From an uncultured Flavobacterium sp. (GTDB lineage: Bacteria > Bacteroidota > Bacteroidia > Flavobacteriales > Flavobacteriaceae), in the NCBI GenBank assembly GCA_934636265.1, contig CAKUAD010000011.1, forward strand, positions 1-59,387: a stretch of DNA of 59,387 bases. The letters are read 5' to 3'. Within the stretch, counting starts at the first letter, position 1. Each line of letters begins with the position of its first letter. The notes under the pieces were generated by a model, which saw only the letters and a program-made list of their open reading frames with translations, did no database searches and was not told the DNA's origin. Position numbers and translations under genes: made by a program. This document shows, piece after piece, positions 49,116-57,368 of this stretch.

Positions 49116-49429
49116 GGAGTTCGTGGTTCGGGTCTTTCGCTTTATGTAAACTGTTAGCGGCCAGCCCTAAGTTTACGCTCCCGACCATAGTTTTATAAGC
49201 CGCTGGCTAACCTTAAACTTTAACATTTTCGATAGATTTTCCGCACCGGAAATTGCCCGGTTTTCCGTAGGGGATAATCCCATGCTCGTCCCCCTTCCCA
49301 TGAAGGTAAGTTAGCGTTTTGGTGGTTAACCCCGATACAGAAAAATTGCCGAAAAAGTTAAAATTTGTGGAGTTGGTTTCACCCCAAACAGGCACTTGTC
49401 AACTTATTAATTAAGGCAAATCGGACATT
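49116..49429. other. Intergenic stretch with nested inverted repeats
   Basis: No convincing gene is visible in these 314 bases between convergent genes. GTAAAC at 49146-49151 pairs with GTTTAC at 49171-49176, and GTTAGC..CCAGC at 49153-49165 is the imperfect inverse of GCTGGCTAAC at 49202-49211. There is no T-run, so it is not a clear intrinsic terminator. A short minus-strand frame at 49213-49395 has no recognisable product. Confidence 0.4.
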
Positions 49430-49630
49430 TTATTTTCCCTGTAAAACGGCAGCCGTCACGCATGCAAAAAAGGCAAGCGACGCCAGGAAGACCGCTACCG
49501 ACAATGGATTGGCAAAATTGACCTGGAATCCCCACGATGGCTTTGGCTTGGGGACCAATACCCGCGCATCCTCCGGATTGTAGTAAAAAATCCAGCGGTA
49601 ATTTTTCCGGTCGTTTTCAGGCGGCATCAA
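49430..49630 (-). CDS. Small membrane protein, DUF5808-like
   Basis: The 66-residue product has IFYYNPEDARVLVPKPKPSW and GFQVNFANPLSVAVFLASLA, matching the short DUF5808-type pattern YYNPEDxRxxVPK..NFANP, then one membrane helix (AVFLASLAFFACVTAAVL). Its ATG at 49630 overlaps the lptB stop by 4 bases, so it is the last gene of the kdsD-tatC-lptB transcript. Function is unknown. Confidence 0.7.
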   Translation of the reverse strand: MMPPENDRKNYRWIFYYNPEDARVLVPKPKPSWGFQVNFANPLSVAVFLASLAFFACVTAAVLQGK

Positions 49631-50367
49631 AAATGGAGTTTCTTTTTGCGGAGTTCAAAATTCTGACCCAGATACACCTTGCGCACCATCTCGTCCTGAA
49701 CCAGTTCTTCCGGCGTTCCGGCTTTAAGGATTCCGCCTTCAAACATCAGATAGCTTTTCTCGGTGATGGCCAGCGTTTCCTGTACGTTGTGATCGGTGAT
49801 GAGAATTCCGATGTTCTTGTTTTTGAGTTGTGCCACAATCCGCTGAATGTCCTCGACCGCCACGGGATCTACGCCGGCAAACGGTTCGTCCAAAAGGATG
49901 AATTTTGGGTCGGTGGCGAGGGCACGGGCAATTTCAGTCCGACGCCGTTCCCCTCCTGACAAAAGGTCGCCGCGGTTGGTGCGGATGTGATTCAGGCTGA
50001 ACTCGGCAATGAGCTCTTCCATCTTGGCTTCCTGCTGATCCTTGGTGAGTTTGGTGAGCTGCAAAACGCTCAGGATGTTGTCTTCAATGCTCAGCTTTCT
50101 AAAAACCGATGCTTCCTGCGCCAAGTAACCAATCCCGTACTGCGCGCGTTTGTACATGGGGAAGTCGGTGATTTCCATGTTGTCGAGGTAAATCTTGCCG
50201 CTGTTGGGCTTGACCAATCCCACAATCATGTAGAACGATGTGGTTTTTCCCGCGCCGTTTGGCCCCAGCAATCCTACAATTTCACCTTGATTTACCTGTA
50301 CCGATACGCCTTTTACGACGGTGCGGCCTTTGTAGGTTTTAACGAGATTGTCAGCGCGTAGGATCAT
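49627..50367 (-). CDS. lptB: LPS export ABC transporter ATPase LptB
   Basis: The 246-residue ATPase has GLLGPNGAGKTTSFYMIVGL (Walker A), YLAQEASVFRKLSIEDN (Q-loop and LptB-specific following residues), LSGGERRRTEIARAL (signature), FILLDEPFAGVDPVAVEDIQ (Walker B) and ITDHNVQETL (switch His). The DEPFAGVDP and SVFRKLS elements are characteristic of LptB rather than other ABC ATPases. It powers LPS extraction from the inner membrane with LptFG. A 135-base AT-rich gap without clear sites separates it from the upstream AhpD-like gene. Confidence 0.95.
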   Translation of the reverse strand: MILRADNLVKTYKGRTVVKGVSVQVNQGEIVGLLGPNGAGKTTSFYMIVGLVKPNSGKIYLDNMEITDFPMYKRAQYGIGYLAQEASVFRKLSIEDNILSVLQLTKLTKDQQEAKMEELIAEFSLNHIRTNRGDLLSGGERRRTEIARALATDPKFILLDEPFAGVDPVAVEDIQRIVAQLKNKNIGILITDHNVQETLAITEKSYLMFEGGILKAGTPEELVQDEMVRKVYLGQNFELRKKKLHF

Positions 50368-50502
50368 GAATTTAAAATTATTAATATGGAAGATTCAAAA
50401 AGCTTTACAAATAAACTCTTTTTATCTGTTGACGAGCTCCGGAATTAACGATTATTTAAATCGACAACTCGCCATTTTGCTAAACCTATTGTCATTTATC
50501 AA

Positions 50503-50856
50503 TTATCCGTTGTCAATTGATTCAAGCGCCTCCCAAAATTCATAAGCCCGCCTCAAATGCGGGATGACGATGGTGCCGCCCACCAGGGTTGCAATGCTCA
50601 TGGCTTCCATTACCTGGGCGCGGTTAAGCCCTTCCTTGTAGCAGGTTTCCAGGTGGTATTTGATGCAATCGTCGCATCGCAGCACTGCCGAGGCCACCAG
50701 GCCCAAAAGTTCCTTGGTTTTTACGTCCAGGGCGCCCGGGGCGTATGCATTGGTGTCGAGGTTAAAAATGCGTTTGATGATTTTGTTGTCATCGGCCAAA
50801 AGACGCTCGTTCATGCGCGAACGGTACTCGTTGAATTCAGTTACCGGATTACTCAT
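50503..50856 (-). CDS. Carboxymuconolactone decarboxylase / AhpD-like protein
   Basis: This 117-residue all-helical protein has the redox pair in RCDDCIKYHLETCYKEG and continues NRAQVMEAMSIATLVGGTIV, the CMD/AhpD-like pattern C-x2-C-x3-H. Such small proteins have peroxidase-like or disulfide activity; true decarboxylase activity is unlikely without a catabolic context. It overlaps tatC by 8 bases, and this tatC-CMD-lptB order is a familiar flavobacterial arrangement. Confidence 0.85.
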   Translation of the reverse strand: MSNPVTEFNEYRSRMNERLLADDNKIIKRIFNLDTNAYAPGALDVKTKELLGLVASAVLRCDDCIKYHLETCYKEGLNRAQVMEAMSIATLVGGTIVIPHLRRAYEFWEALESIDNG

Positions 50857-51688
50857 ATTTTTCAGGCAGATTGGTTTGTGATTTCTCGCGTCTGACCACC
50901 ACTTTCGAGATGAGAATGCTAATCTCGTAAATAATCAGCATCGGGATTGTTACGATGATTTGACTCACTACGTCGGGCGGCGTGACGATGGCAGCCACAA
51001 TCAGGATGATGACCACGGCATATCGCCAGTACTTCCTTAAAAATTCAGGCGTGACAAGGCCAAGCCGGGTAAGGAAATAGACAATGATGGGCAGTTCAAA
51101 AAACAGTCCGCAGGCAATCAGCGAGGTTTTGACCATGCCGATATACGACTGGAGGTTGAACTCGTTTTTGATCGCATCGCTAACCGAGAATGACGCGAAA
51201 AAGTTAACCGACATCGGAATGATGATAAAATAGCCAAACAAAACGCCCAGAAAGAACAGTATCGACGACGATAAAATAAACGTTTTGGCGTTGCGCTTTT
51301 CATTTTGGTACAGCGCCGGGCTGATAAAGCGCCACAGTTCCCAAAGCAAGTAAGGGAATCCAAGGATAAATCCGCCCATGATACAAACCCAGACCAAGAT
51401 GTTGATCTGACCTTCCATGGCGGTGTTCTGGATCACGAATTTTATATCGGTGATGCAAATGGCGTCTTCAAATCCCAACGCTTGGGAGGCCTCGCACAGT
51501 AATTGGTAGGTGACAAAATCCGAACGGGTGGGGCCAAAGATGATTTCGTCAAAGATAAAATCCGAAACCGCAAATACTGCCGCTCCCAAAATCAGAATCA
51601 CCGCCGATGTCCTTACCAATATCCATCTGAGTTCTTCCAGATGGTCCAGGAACGACATTTCATTGGGTTTTTTGCGCGTTCTGGCCAT
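50849..51688 (-). CDS. tatC: Twin-arginine translocase subunit TatC
   Basis: The product opens EMSFLDHLEELRWILVRTSA, the defining TatC N-terminal motif, and has six membrane segments, with VWVCIMGGFILGFPYLLWEL, ALYQNEKRNAKTFI and IPMSVNFFASFSV in the expected order. Length 279 is usual. It is the signal-peptide receptor of the Tat pathway for folded proteins. It shares one base with kdsD upstream and overlaps the AhpD-like gene downstream. Confidence 0.95.
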   Translation of the reverse strand: MARTRKKPNEMSFLDHLEELRWILVRTSAVILILGAAVFAVSDFIFDEIIFGPTRSDFVTYQLLCEASQALGFEDAICITDIKFVIQNTAMEGQINILVWVCIMGGFILGFPYLLWELWRFISPALYQNEKRNAKTFILSSSILFFLGVLFGYFIIIPMSVNFFASFSVSDAIKNEFNLQSYIGMVKTSLIACGLFFELPIIVYFLTRLGLVTPEFLRKYWRYAVVIILIVAAIVTPPDVVSQIIVTIPMLIIYEISILISKVVVRREKSQTNLPEKYE

Positions 51689-52653
51689 TATAAGATTCCT
51701 TCCTTAAGAATGTCGTGCAAGTGCAGCACGCCTGCGTATTTTGAGTCGTCAACTACCAAGACCTGCGTGATTTTATGGTCTTCCATCAGGTTAAACGCCG
51801 ATACGACCAAATCCTGCAACCCAACGGTTTTTGGGTTTTTTGACATGATGTCTACCGCGCGCAAATCAGCAAAAGTATCGCGGTCGTTGAGCATTCGCCT
51901 GATGTCGCCATCGGTAATGATGCCCATCAGGTTGTCCTGATTGACCACTGCGGTTACGCCCAAACGTCCGGCCGAAATGGAAACAATGACTTCCTTGATC
52001 GACGAGTCGGGGCCAACTTGCGGACGCTGTGACTGGTCGAGCATGTCGGCCACGCGAAGCAAAAGACGTTTGCCCAGTGCCCCGCCCGGATGGTATTGCG
52101 CAAAATCGTCGGGGGTAAAAGACCGGAGTTCCATCAGGCAAACCGCCAGCGCATCACCCATGACCAATTGTGCCGTCGTACTGTTGGTTGGCGCCAGGTT
52201 AATCGGGTCGGCCTCGGCAGGAACGGTGGTGTTGAGGATGTGATCAGCGTGGCGCGCCAAAAACGAGGTGGTGTTGCCCGTCATGCCAATCAGTTTGTTG
52301 CCAAACCTTTTGATAAGCGGAACGAGCACTTTGATTTCCGGGCTGTTGCCGCTTTTGGAAATGCAGATGACCACATCGCCGGGCTGAACCATTCCCAGAT
52401 CGCCGTGAACCGCCTCGGCCGCGTGTAAAAAAATGGATGGCGTTCCCGTCGAGTTCATCGTAGCGACAATTTTTTGGGCAATGATGGCGCTCTTTCCTAT
52501 TCCCGTGACCACAAGCCGTCCCTTGCTTTGGTGTATCAGGTTGACCGATTGGACAAAACTGTCATCCAAAAGTGGAATAAGACCGGCAATGGCCTGGCTT
52601 TCAGTTAAAATGGTTCGCTTGGCGACGGCCAGTATATTTTGGTTTGCAGTCAA
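51688..52653 (-). CDS. kdsD: D-arabinose-5-phosphate isomerase (KpsF/GutQ/KdsD family)
   Basis: A SIS domain (GRLVVTGIGKSAIIAQKIVA, FLHAAEAVHGDLGM, ICISKSGNSPEIKVLVPLIK) is followed by two CBS domains (~residues 205-321). The enzyme makes arabinose-5-phosphate for Kdo, needed for LPS. The in-frame ATG at 52752 would overlap recQ and lie upstream of the -7 box at 52717-52709. I therefore choose the TTG at 52653, which gives (M)TANQNILAVAKRTIL, close to the usual start of flavobacterial homologues. First gene of an envelope operon with tatC and lptB. Confidence 0.9.
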   Translation of the reverse strand: MTANQNILAVAKRTILTESQAIAGLIPLLDDSFVQSVNLIHQSKGRLVVTGIGKSAIIAQKIVATMNSTGTPSIFLHAAEAVHGDLGMVQPGDVVICISKSGNSPEIKVLVPLIKRFGNKLIGMTGNTTSFLARHADHILNTTVPAEADPINLAPTNSTTAQLVMGDALAVCLMELRSFTPDDFAQYHPGGALGKRLLLRVADMLDQSQRPQVGPDSSIKEVIVSISAGRLGVTAVVNQDNLMGIITDGDIRRMLNDRDTFADLRAVDIMSKNPKTVGLQDLVVSAFNLMEDHKITQVLVVDDSKYAGVLHLHDILKEGIL

Positions 52654-52708
52654 AAGGGAATGTTTATAAAAGTTTGGTGTTGTAAAAGAAAGTCGTAATT
52701 TTATTGAT

Positions 52709-52717
52709 GCAAATTTA
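52709..52717 (-). promoter_or_regulatory. Bacteroidota -7 box for the kdsD-tatC-lptB operon
   Basis: Read on the minus strand the sequence is TAAATTTGC, an exact match to TAnnTTTGY. It lies in the gap between the divergent kdsD and recQ starts, about 55 bases ahead of the proposed TTG start. Confidence 0.5.
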
Positions 52718-52741
52718 AATAAATTACCCGTTTTCCCAATA

Positions 52742-54937
52742 ATGAATTCCAACGACCTAGATATTCACGCATCGTTAAAAAAGCACTTCGGGTTTAGCCA
52801 ATTCAAAGGATTACAGGAGCAAGTCATCAGGAGCATTCTGGCCAAAAAAAATACTTTCGTCATCATGCCTACCGGCGGGGGTAAATCACTTTGCTACCAG
52901 TTGCCGGCACTTATTCAGGAAGGGACTGCCATTGTGGTATCGCCGCTTATTGCCCTTATGAAGAATCAGGTTGATGCGCTGCGCAGTCTTTCTTCTGAAT
53001 CAGGCGTGGCGCACGTCCTTAATTCATCCCTTACCAAAACCGAGATTACCCAGGTTAAGAAAGACATTTCTTCCGGCCTTACCAAGTTGCTTTACGTTGC
53101 GCCCGAATCGCTTACCAAGGAGGAATATGTAACGTTTCTCAAATCGGTGCCGCTTAGTTTTGTGGCCATCGACGAGGCGCACTGCATCTCTGAATGGGGA
53201 CACGATTTCCGTCCGGAATACCGCAACCTCCGACACATTATCCGTCAATTGGGCGATGTTCCCGTGATCGGGCTCACCGCCACCGCCACACCCAAGGTTC
53301 AAGAAGACATCCTGAAAAACCTGGAAATGGTAGATGCACAGGTTTTTAAATCGTCGTTTAACCGACCCAACCTTTATTACGAAGTGCGGCCCAAAACCAA
53401 GACGATTGAGGCCGATATCATTCGCTTTATCCGTCAGCACAAGGGGAAATCGGGGATTATTTACTGTTTGAGCCGCAAGAAAGTTGAGGAAATCGCCCAG
53501 CTTTTGCAGGTTAACGGGGTCAACTCGGTCCCGTATCACGCCGGGCTCGACGCCAAAACCCGCGCCAAGCATCAGGATATGTTTTTGATGGAAGACGTCG
53601 ACGTGGTCGTGGCCACCATCGCTTTTGGGATGGGCATCGACAAACCAGACGTTAGGTTTGTCATCCACCACGATATTCCAAAATCACTCGAGAGTTATTA
53701 CCAGGAAACCGGGCGGGCCGGACGCGATGGTGGCGAAGGCCATTGTTTGGCGTATTACGCCTACAAAGACGTTGAAAAGCTGGAAAAGTTCATGTCGGGT
53801 AAGCCGGTGGCCGAACAGGAAATTGGGTTTGCGCTTTTGCAGGAAGTGGTGGCTTACGCCGAGACGTCCATGTCGCGCCGAAAGTTCCTTTTGCATTATT
53901 TTGGCGAAGAGTTCGACGAGGAAAATGGCGAGGGCGCCGATATGGATGACAATGTCCGCAACCCCAAGCCGCGCGTTGAGGCCATGGATCAGGTGGTGCT
54001 TTTGCTCAAGACTGTGCGCGATACCAAGCATTTGTACAAAGCAAAGGAAATTGTCTTTACGCTGATAGGAAAAGTAAACGCCGTCATCAAGGCGTACAAA
54101 ACCGATACGCAACATTTTTTTGGATTAGGTCAGCAGTACGACGAGCGTTACTGGATGGCACTTATCCGCCAGGTTTTGGTTGATGGCCTTTTGATGAAGG
54201 ACATTGAAACCTATGGCATCCTTAAAATCACTGAAAAAGGACTGAATTACCTTGAGAATCCAACGTCGTTCCTGATGTCGGAGGATCACGAATACACTGA
54301 CAGCGACGACGAAACCGTAGTTGCCACAACGCGATCATCGGGCGTGGCCGACGAAAACCTTATGGGGATGCTGCGCGATTTGCGTAAAAAAGTGGCCAAA
54401 ACAGTCGGGGTGCCGCCATTTGTGGTTTTCCAGGATCCATCGCTCGAGGATATGGCACTCAAGTATCCGATTTCTATCGAAGAGCTTAGTAACGTTCACG
54501 GGGTGGGCGAGGGCAAGGCCAAAAAGTACGGCAAGGAATTCGTCGAACTGATTGCGCGCTACGTCACCGATAACGATATTACCCGCCCGGACGATCTGGT
54601 GGTCAAATCAACCGGAGCCAACTCGGCCAATAAACTCTATATCATTCAAAGCATCGACCGCAAATTATCGCTCACAGACATTGCACGCGCCAAAGGATTT
54701 ACGATGGATGCGTTGCTCAAGGAAATGGAGCAGATTGTTTATTCCGGCACGCGTCTGAACATCAAATACTGGATTGACGACATGCTCGACGAGGATCAAC
54801 AGGAGGAAATCCACGAGTATTTTATGGAATCGGAAACCGACAAGATTGAAGATGCGCTCAAGGAATTTGACGGCGATTACGACATTGAGGAACTGCGGTT
54901 GATGCGCATCAAATTTATCAGCGAAGTAGCCAACTGA
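52742..54937 (+). CDS. recQ: ATP-dependent DNA helicase RecQ
   Basis: The 731-residue protein has superfamily 2 motifs: MPTGGGKSLCYQLPAL (I), AIDEAHCISEWGHDFRPEY (II), GLTATATPKVQEDIL (III), and YYQETGRAGRDGGEG (VI). The RQC region starts near residue 376 with MSRRKFLLHYFGEEF, and an HRDC domain lies at ~540-610 (VAKTVGVPPFVVFQDPSLED). Unlike E. coli RecQ, no cysteine is present between residues ~375 and 420, so the zinc site is absent. A C-terminal extension of ~95 residues follows. RecQ acts in recombination and fork repair. It shares a base with the response regulator gene downstream. Confidence 0.95.
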   Translation: MNSNDLDIHASLKKHFGFSQFKGLQEQVIRSILAKKNTFVIMPTGGGKSLCYQLPALIQEGTAIVVSPLIALMKNQVDALRSLSSESGVAHVLNSSLTKTEITQVKKDISSGLTKLLYVAPESLTKEEYVTFLKSVPLSFVAIDEAHCISEWGHDFRPEYRNLRHIIRQLGDVPVIGLTATATPKVQEDILKNLEMVDAQVFKSSFNRPNLYYEVRPKTKTIEADIIRFIRQHKGKSGIIYCLSRKKVEEIAQLLQVNGVNSVPYHAGLDAKTRAKHQDMFLMEDVDVVVATIAFGMGIDKPDVRFVIHHDIPKSLESYYQETGRAGRDGGEGHCLAYYAYKDVEKLEKFMSGKPVAEQEIGFALLQEVVAYAETSMSRRKFLLHYFGEEFDEENGEGADMDDNVRNPKPRVEAMDQVVLLLKTVRDTKHLYKAKEIVFTLIGKVNAVIKAYKTDTQHFFGLGQQYDERYWMALIRQVLVDGLLMKDIETYGILKITEKGLNYLENPTSFLMSEDHEYTDSDDETVVATTRSSGVADENLMGMLRDLRKKVAKTVGVPPFVVFQDPSLEDMALKYPISIEELSNVHGVGEGKAKKYGKEFVELIARYVTDNDITRPDDLVVKSTGANSANKLYIIQSIDRKLSLTDIARAKGFTMDALLKEMEQIVYSGTRLNIKYWIDDMLDEDQQEEIHEYFMESETDKIEDALKEFDGDYDIEELRLMRIKFISEVAN

Positions 54938-55569
54938 TGATACGCCTTGGGCTGGCTGAAGACAACCTTTTTACCTTGAGGACGCTCGAGGAAAAGCTTT
55001 CATTTTTTGACGATATTCAGGTGGTGTTTACGGCATCAAACGGCGCCATGGCAGTTGACCAAGCCGGTTTGTACAAGGTAGATGTCATTCTCATGGATAT
55101 TGAGATGCCGGTCATGTCGGGCATTGAGGCCACGCGACGGATTGCGCACGAACATCCCGATGTCAGGATTATCATCATCACCGTTTTTGACGACGATCAG
55201 AATATTCTGGAAGCCATTAAGGCCGGTGCCGACAGCTATATCTTAAAAGACGTGACGCCCGACAAACTAAGGGAATCCATAGCCGATACGCTGGCCGGCG
55301 GCGCTGTCATGTCGCCCACGATTGCGGCCAAGGCCATGAAGCTTTTGCGTCAACCGATTGAAAGCCCGGACGCACAGGTGACGCTGTCTGAGCGCGAAAC
55401 TGAAATACTTGAACTGCTGAGCCAAGGCTTGTCCAACCGTCTAATCGCCGAAAGGCTTTTTATTTCGCCGTTTACCGTCAAACGTCATGTGGAAAACATC
55501 TATCAGAAACTTCAGGCCCGCAACCGCATCGAGATGCTCCAAAAGGCTAGGCAAAACCGACTTCTTTAA
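54937..55569 (+). CDS. NarL/LuxR-family response regulator
   Basis: The receiver domain has the acidic pair at E8-D9, phospho-acceptor D54 in VILMDIEMPVMSG, T82 and K104 in YILKDVTPD. A LuxR helix-turn-helix fills the C-terminus (LSERETEILELLSQGLSNRL and FISPFTVKRHVENIYQKL). Length 210 is normal. No histidine kinase gene is nearby, so its partner is elsewhere. Its start shares one base with the recQ stop, suggesting translation after recQ. A promoter box and a weak hairpin follow before the next gene. Confidence 0.9.
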   Translation: MIRLGLAEDNLFTLRTLEEKLSFFDDIQVVFTASNGAMAVDQAGLYKVDVILMDIEMPVMSGIEATRRIAHEHPDVRIIIITVFDDDQNILEAIKAGADSYILKDVTPDKLRESIADTLAGGAVMSPTIAAKAMKLLRQPIESPDAQVTLSERETEILELLSQGLSNRLIAERLFISPFTVKRHVENIYQKLQARNRIEMLQKARQNRLL

Positions 55570-55587
55570 ATTGGGCTGTTTGGCCCA

Positions 55588-55619
55588 TTGCCGCGCGTGA
55601 AGGCCGGAGGTACATTTGC
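55588..55619 (+). promoter_or_regulatory. Bacteroidota promoter before the lipoprotein gene at 55641
   Basis: TTG at 55588-55590, 20 bases of spacer, and TACATTTGC at 55611-55619 form a good -33/-7 pair. Transcription would start ~55623, 18 bases ahead of the ATG. The best complete promoter seen in the window. Confidence 0.6.
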
Positions 55620-55640
55620 TGAAACTTTAAAATCACCAAA

Positions 55641-56204
55641 ATGAGAACCCTCCAAATCCTTAAAAGCGCAGTGCTGGTCATGCTACTCGTTTTTACTTCG
55701 TGTTCCAGCGATGACGATAACAAGAATACGCCAAATCCACCCGGATCAGGGCCGTTTGTTGCCACGGTTGACGGTACCGCATTCCCTGCGGCCAACATGT
55801 CTTTTACCAAAGCCAAGTATGTCGAGTCAACCAAGATGTTGCAAATCATCGGTCAGCCCACCGGGCAAACCGAAACCATCTTTTTTAACCTGATGCCTTT
55901 TGAGACTGACTTTACGTTCTGGCAGCCGGGAACCTACAATTTCAATCCGGCCAATGTCGCGTCGGCCGGTTATCTGGCATCGGCACAATACAACAAATGG
56001 AACGGATCGGCTTATGAGATCTGGAACGTCAACTACGACCTTGATCCTACCGGACAAATCGTGATTGAATCCATTACCGATACGCACGTTAAAGGCACGT
56101 TTTATTTTAATGCCGTGCGGATGAACAATGACGGCACTTATGATTCGTCGAACGTGGTCGAGGTTACGCAAGGTTCATTTGATCTTGATATCGAGCGCTT
56201 GTAA
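55641..56204 (+). CDS. Lipoprotein of unknown function (DUF6252-like)
   Basis: The 187-residue product has a lipoprotein signal ending in LLVFTSCSSDDD, the common flavobacterial form with acidic residues after Cys that sends lipoproteins outward. The rest is a beta-rich domain with VATVDGTAFPAANMSF near residue 40 and GQIVIESITDTHVKGTFYFN near 140, similar in pattern to DUF6252 proteins. Function unknown. It has its own promoter (55588) and terminator (56227), so it is a single-gene unit. Confidence 0.8.
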   Translation: MRTLQILKSAVLVMLLVFTSCSSDDDNKNTPNPPGSGPFVATVDGTAFPAANMSFTKAKYVESTKMLQIIGQPTGQTETIFFNLMPFETDFTFWQPGTYNFNPANVASAGYLASAQYNKWNGSAYEIWNVNYDLDPTGQIVIESITDTHVKGTFYFNAVRMNNDGTYDSSNVVEVTQGSFDLDIERL

Positions 56205-56226
56205 AGTTTCTCGTTGGTTAGTTGCT

Positions 56227-56252
56227 AAAGTGGGGTAACTCCCACTTTTTTT
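56227..56252 (+). terminator. Intrinsic terminator after the lipoprotein gene
   Basis: AAAGTGGG at 56227-56234 pairs perfectly with CCCACTTT at 56241-56248 around a six-base loop, followed by a T-run to 56252. Confidence 0.85.
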
Positions 56253-56316
56253 ATGGCCAAAGGTCTCGTTTTTTGTATTTTCGTGCCATGCCACTTTTTG
56301 CCCCAAATAGATTTTA

Positions 56317-57312
56317 ATGGATTCACTCACGCAGGCTGTTCTGGGCGCGGCTGTTGGTCAGCAGGCGGCCGGAAAGACACTGGGAAACCGGGCCGTTCTT
56401 TACGGAGCGATGCTGGGGACCATTCCGGATCTTGACGTTTACGCCGGTAAATTCTACGACACGGTCACCGCGCTGGAGGTTCACCGCGGTTTTAGCCATT
56501 CGATAGTTTTTTACTTGATGTTGGCGCCCGTTTTGGCCTGGCTGATCCAAAAACTTGAAAAAGGCAAAATCCAATACATTCCGGCGCTTAAAATGACCTT
56601 TTTGTGCCTGGTTACCCACCCGATACTCGACGCCTTCACTACTTGGGGAACACAGCTTTTTTGGCCACTGGAACAACGATTGGATTTCAAAACGATTTTT
56701 GTCATCGATCCGTTGTACACGCTGCCGTTTCTGTACTGTTTGGTTCGCGGGATGCTGGCCAAGGAATGGACGCGGCGCATCCGTTGGAATACCCGGGGGT
56801 TGGTCATCAGCAGCTGTTATCTTGTGCTGTCGGTGGTGATCAAGACCGCATCGGTTAATGTGTTCACTCGCGCGCTTGACGAGCAAAACATAGCCTACAG
56901 CAGGCTGATTGTCAAGCCGTCGCCTATGAACCTTATTTTGTGGAACGCCAATATCGAAACCCAGGACGGATATTACCTTGCGGATTATTCTTACTTTGAC
57001 TCGTCGCCCATATCGTTTGTGTTTTATCCAAAAGGCTGCGAATTTTTGGGTGAGATGACCCGCAGCCCGGTGATAATGCAGTTAACGCGCATTTCCGAGG
57101 GTTGGTTTATCATCACCAAACAGGACGGGAAAGTTTTTTTTAACGACTTGCGTTTTGGACTGATGAATGACGATCCCAAAAATCCAAAATTCGTCTTTAG
57201 CTACGAGCTGACTTCACACCAAGGGACCATTGTCGTTAAAGAGGTTGACAAAAACCGCGACGATGCCGCCGCCGTGTTGGGCCGACTGATGGAGCGAATT
57301 GCCGGGCGTTAG
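56317..57312 (+). CDS. Membrane-bound metal-dependent hydrolase (YdjM/DUF457-like)
   Basis: The 331-residue protein starts MDSLTQAVLGAAVGQQAAGK and has AMLGTIPDLDVYAG, EVHRGFSHSIVFYLML and THPILDAFTTWGTQLFWPL, the His- and Asp-rich motifs of the YdjM family. Four or five membrane segments lie in residues ~60-185. The C-terminal part (~residues 190-331) is soluble and presumably periplasmic or outside. The role of the family is unknown, although E. coli YdjM is part of the SOS regulon. It sits alone after the terminator at 56227. Confidence 0.85.
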   Translation: MDSLTQAVLGAAVGQQAAGKTLGNRAVLYGAMLGTIPDLDVYAGKFYDTVTALEVHRGFSHSIVFYLMLAPVLAWLIQKLEKGKIQYIPALKMTFLCLVTHPILDAFTTWGTQLFWPLEQRLDFKTIFVIDPLYTLPFLYCLVRGMLAKEWTRRIRWNTRGLVISSCYLVLSVVIKTASVNVFTRALDEQNIAYSRLIVKPSPMNLILWNANIETQDGYYLADYSYFDSSPISFVFYPKGCEFLGEMTRSPVIMQLTRISEGWFIITKQDGKVFFNDLRFGLMNDDPKNPKFVFSYELTSHQGTIVVKEVDKNRDDAAAVLGRLMERIAGR

Positions 57313-57368
57313 TTTTTTTCGTTTTAACCTCTCAAAGTCAAAAAATTTTATATTGGAAAAAAAACACC

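Noticed and set aside
49213..49395. 60-codon minus-strand frame in the convergent gap
   Set aside because: No recognisable motif, no promoter box, and odd composition; not supported as a gene.
53024..53671. Minus-strand frame of 215 codons opposite recQ
   Set aside because: It is antisense to the helicase core and shows no family signature or start context.
55571..55588. TGGGC/GCCCA hairpin after the response regulator
   Set aside because: Only five base pairs and no T-run follows; it overlaps the -33 region of the next promoter, so I do not call it a terminator.
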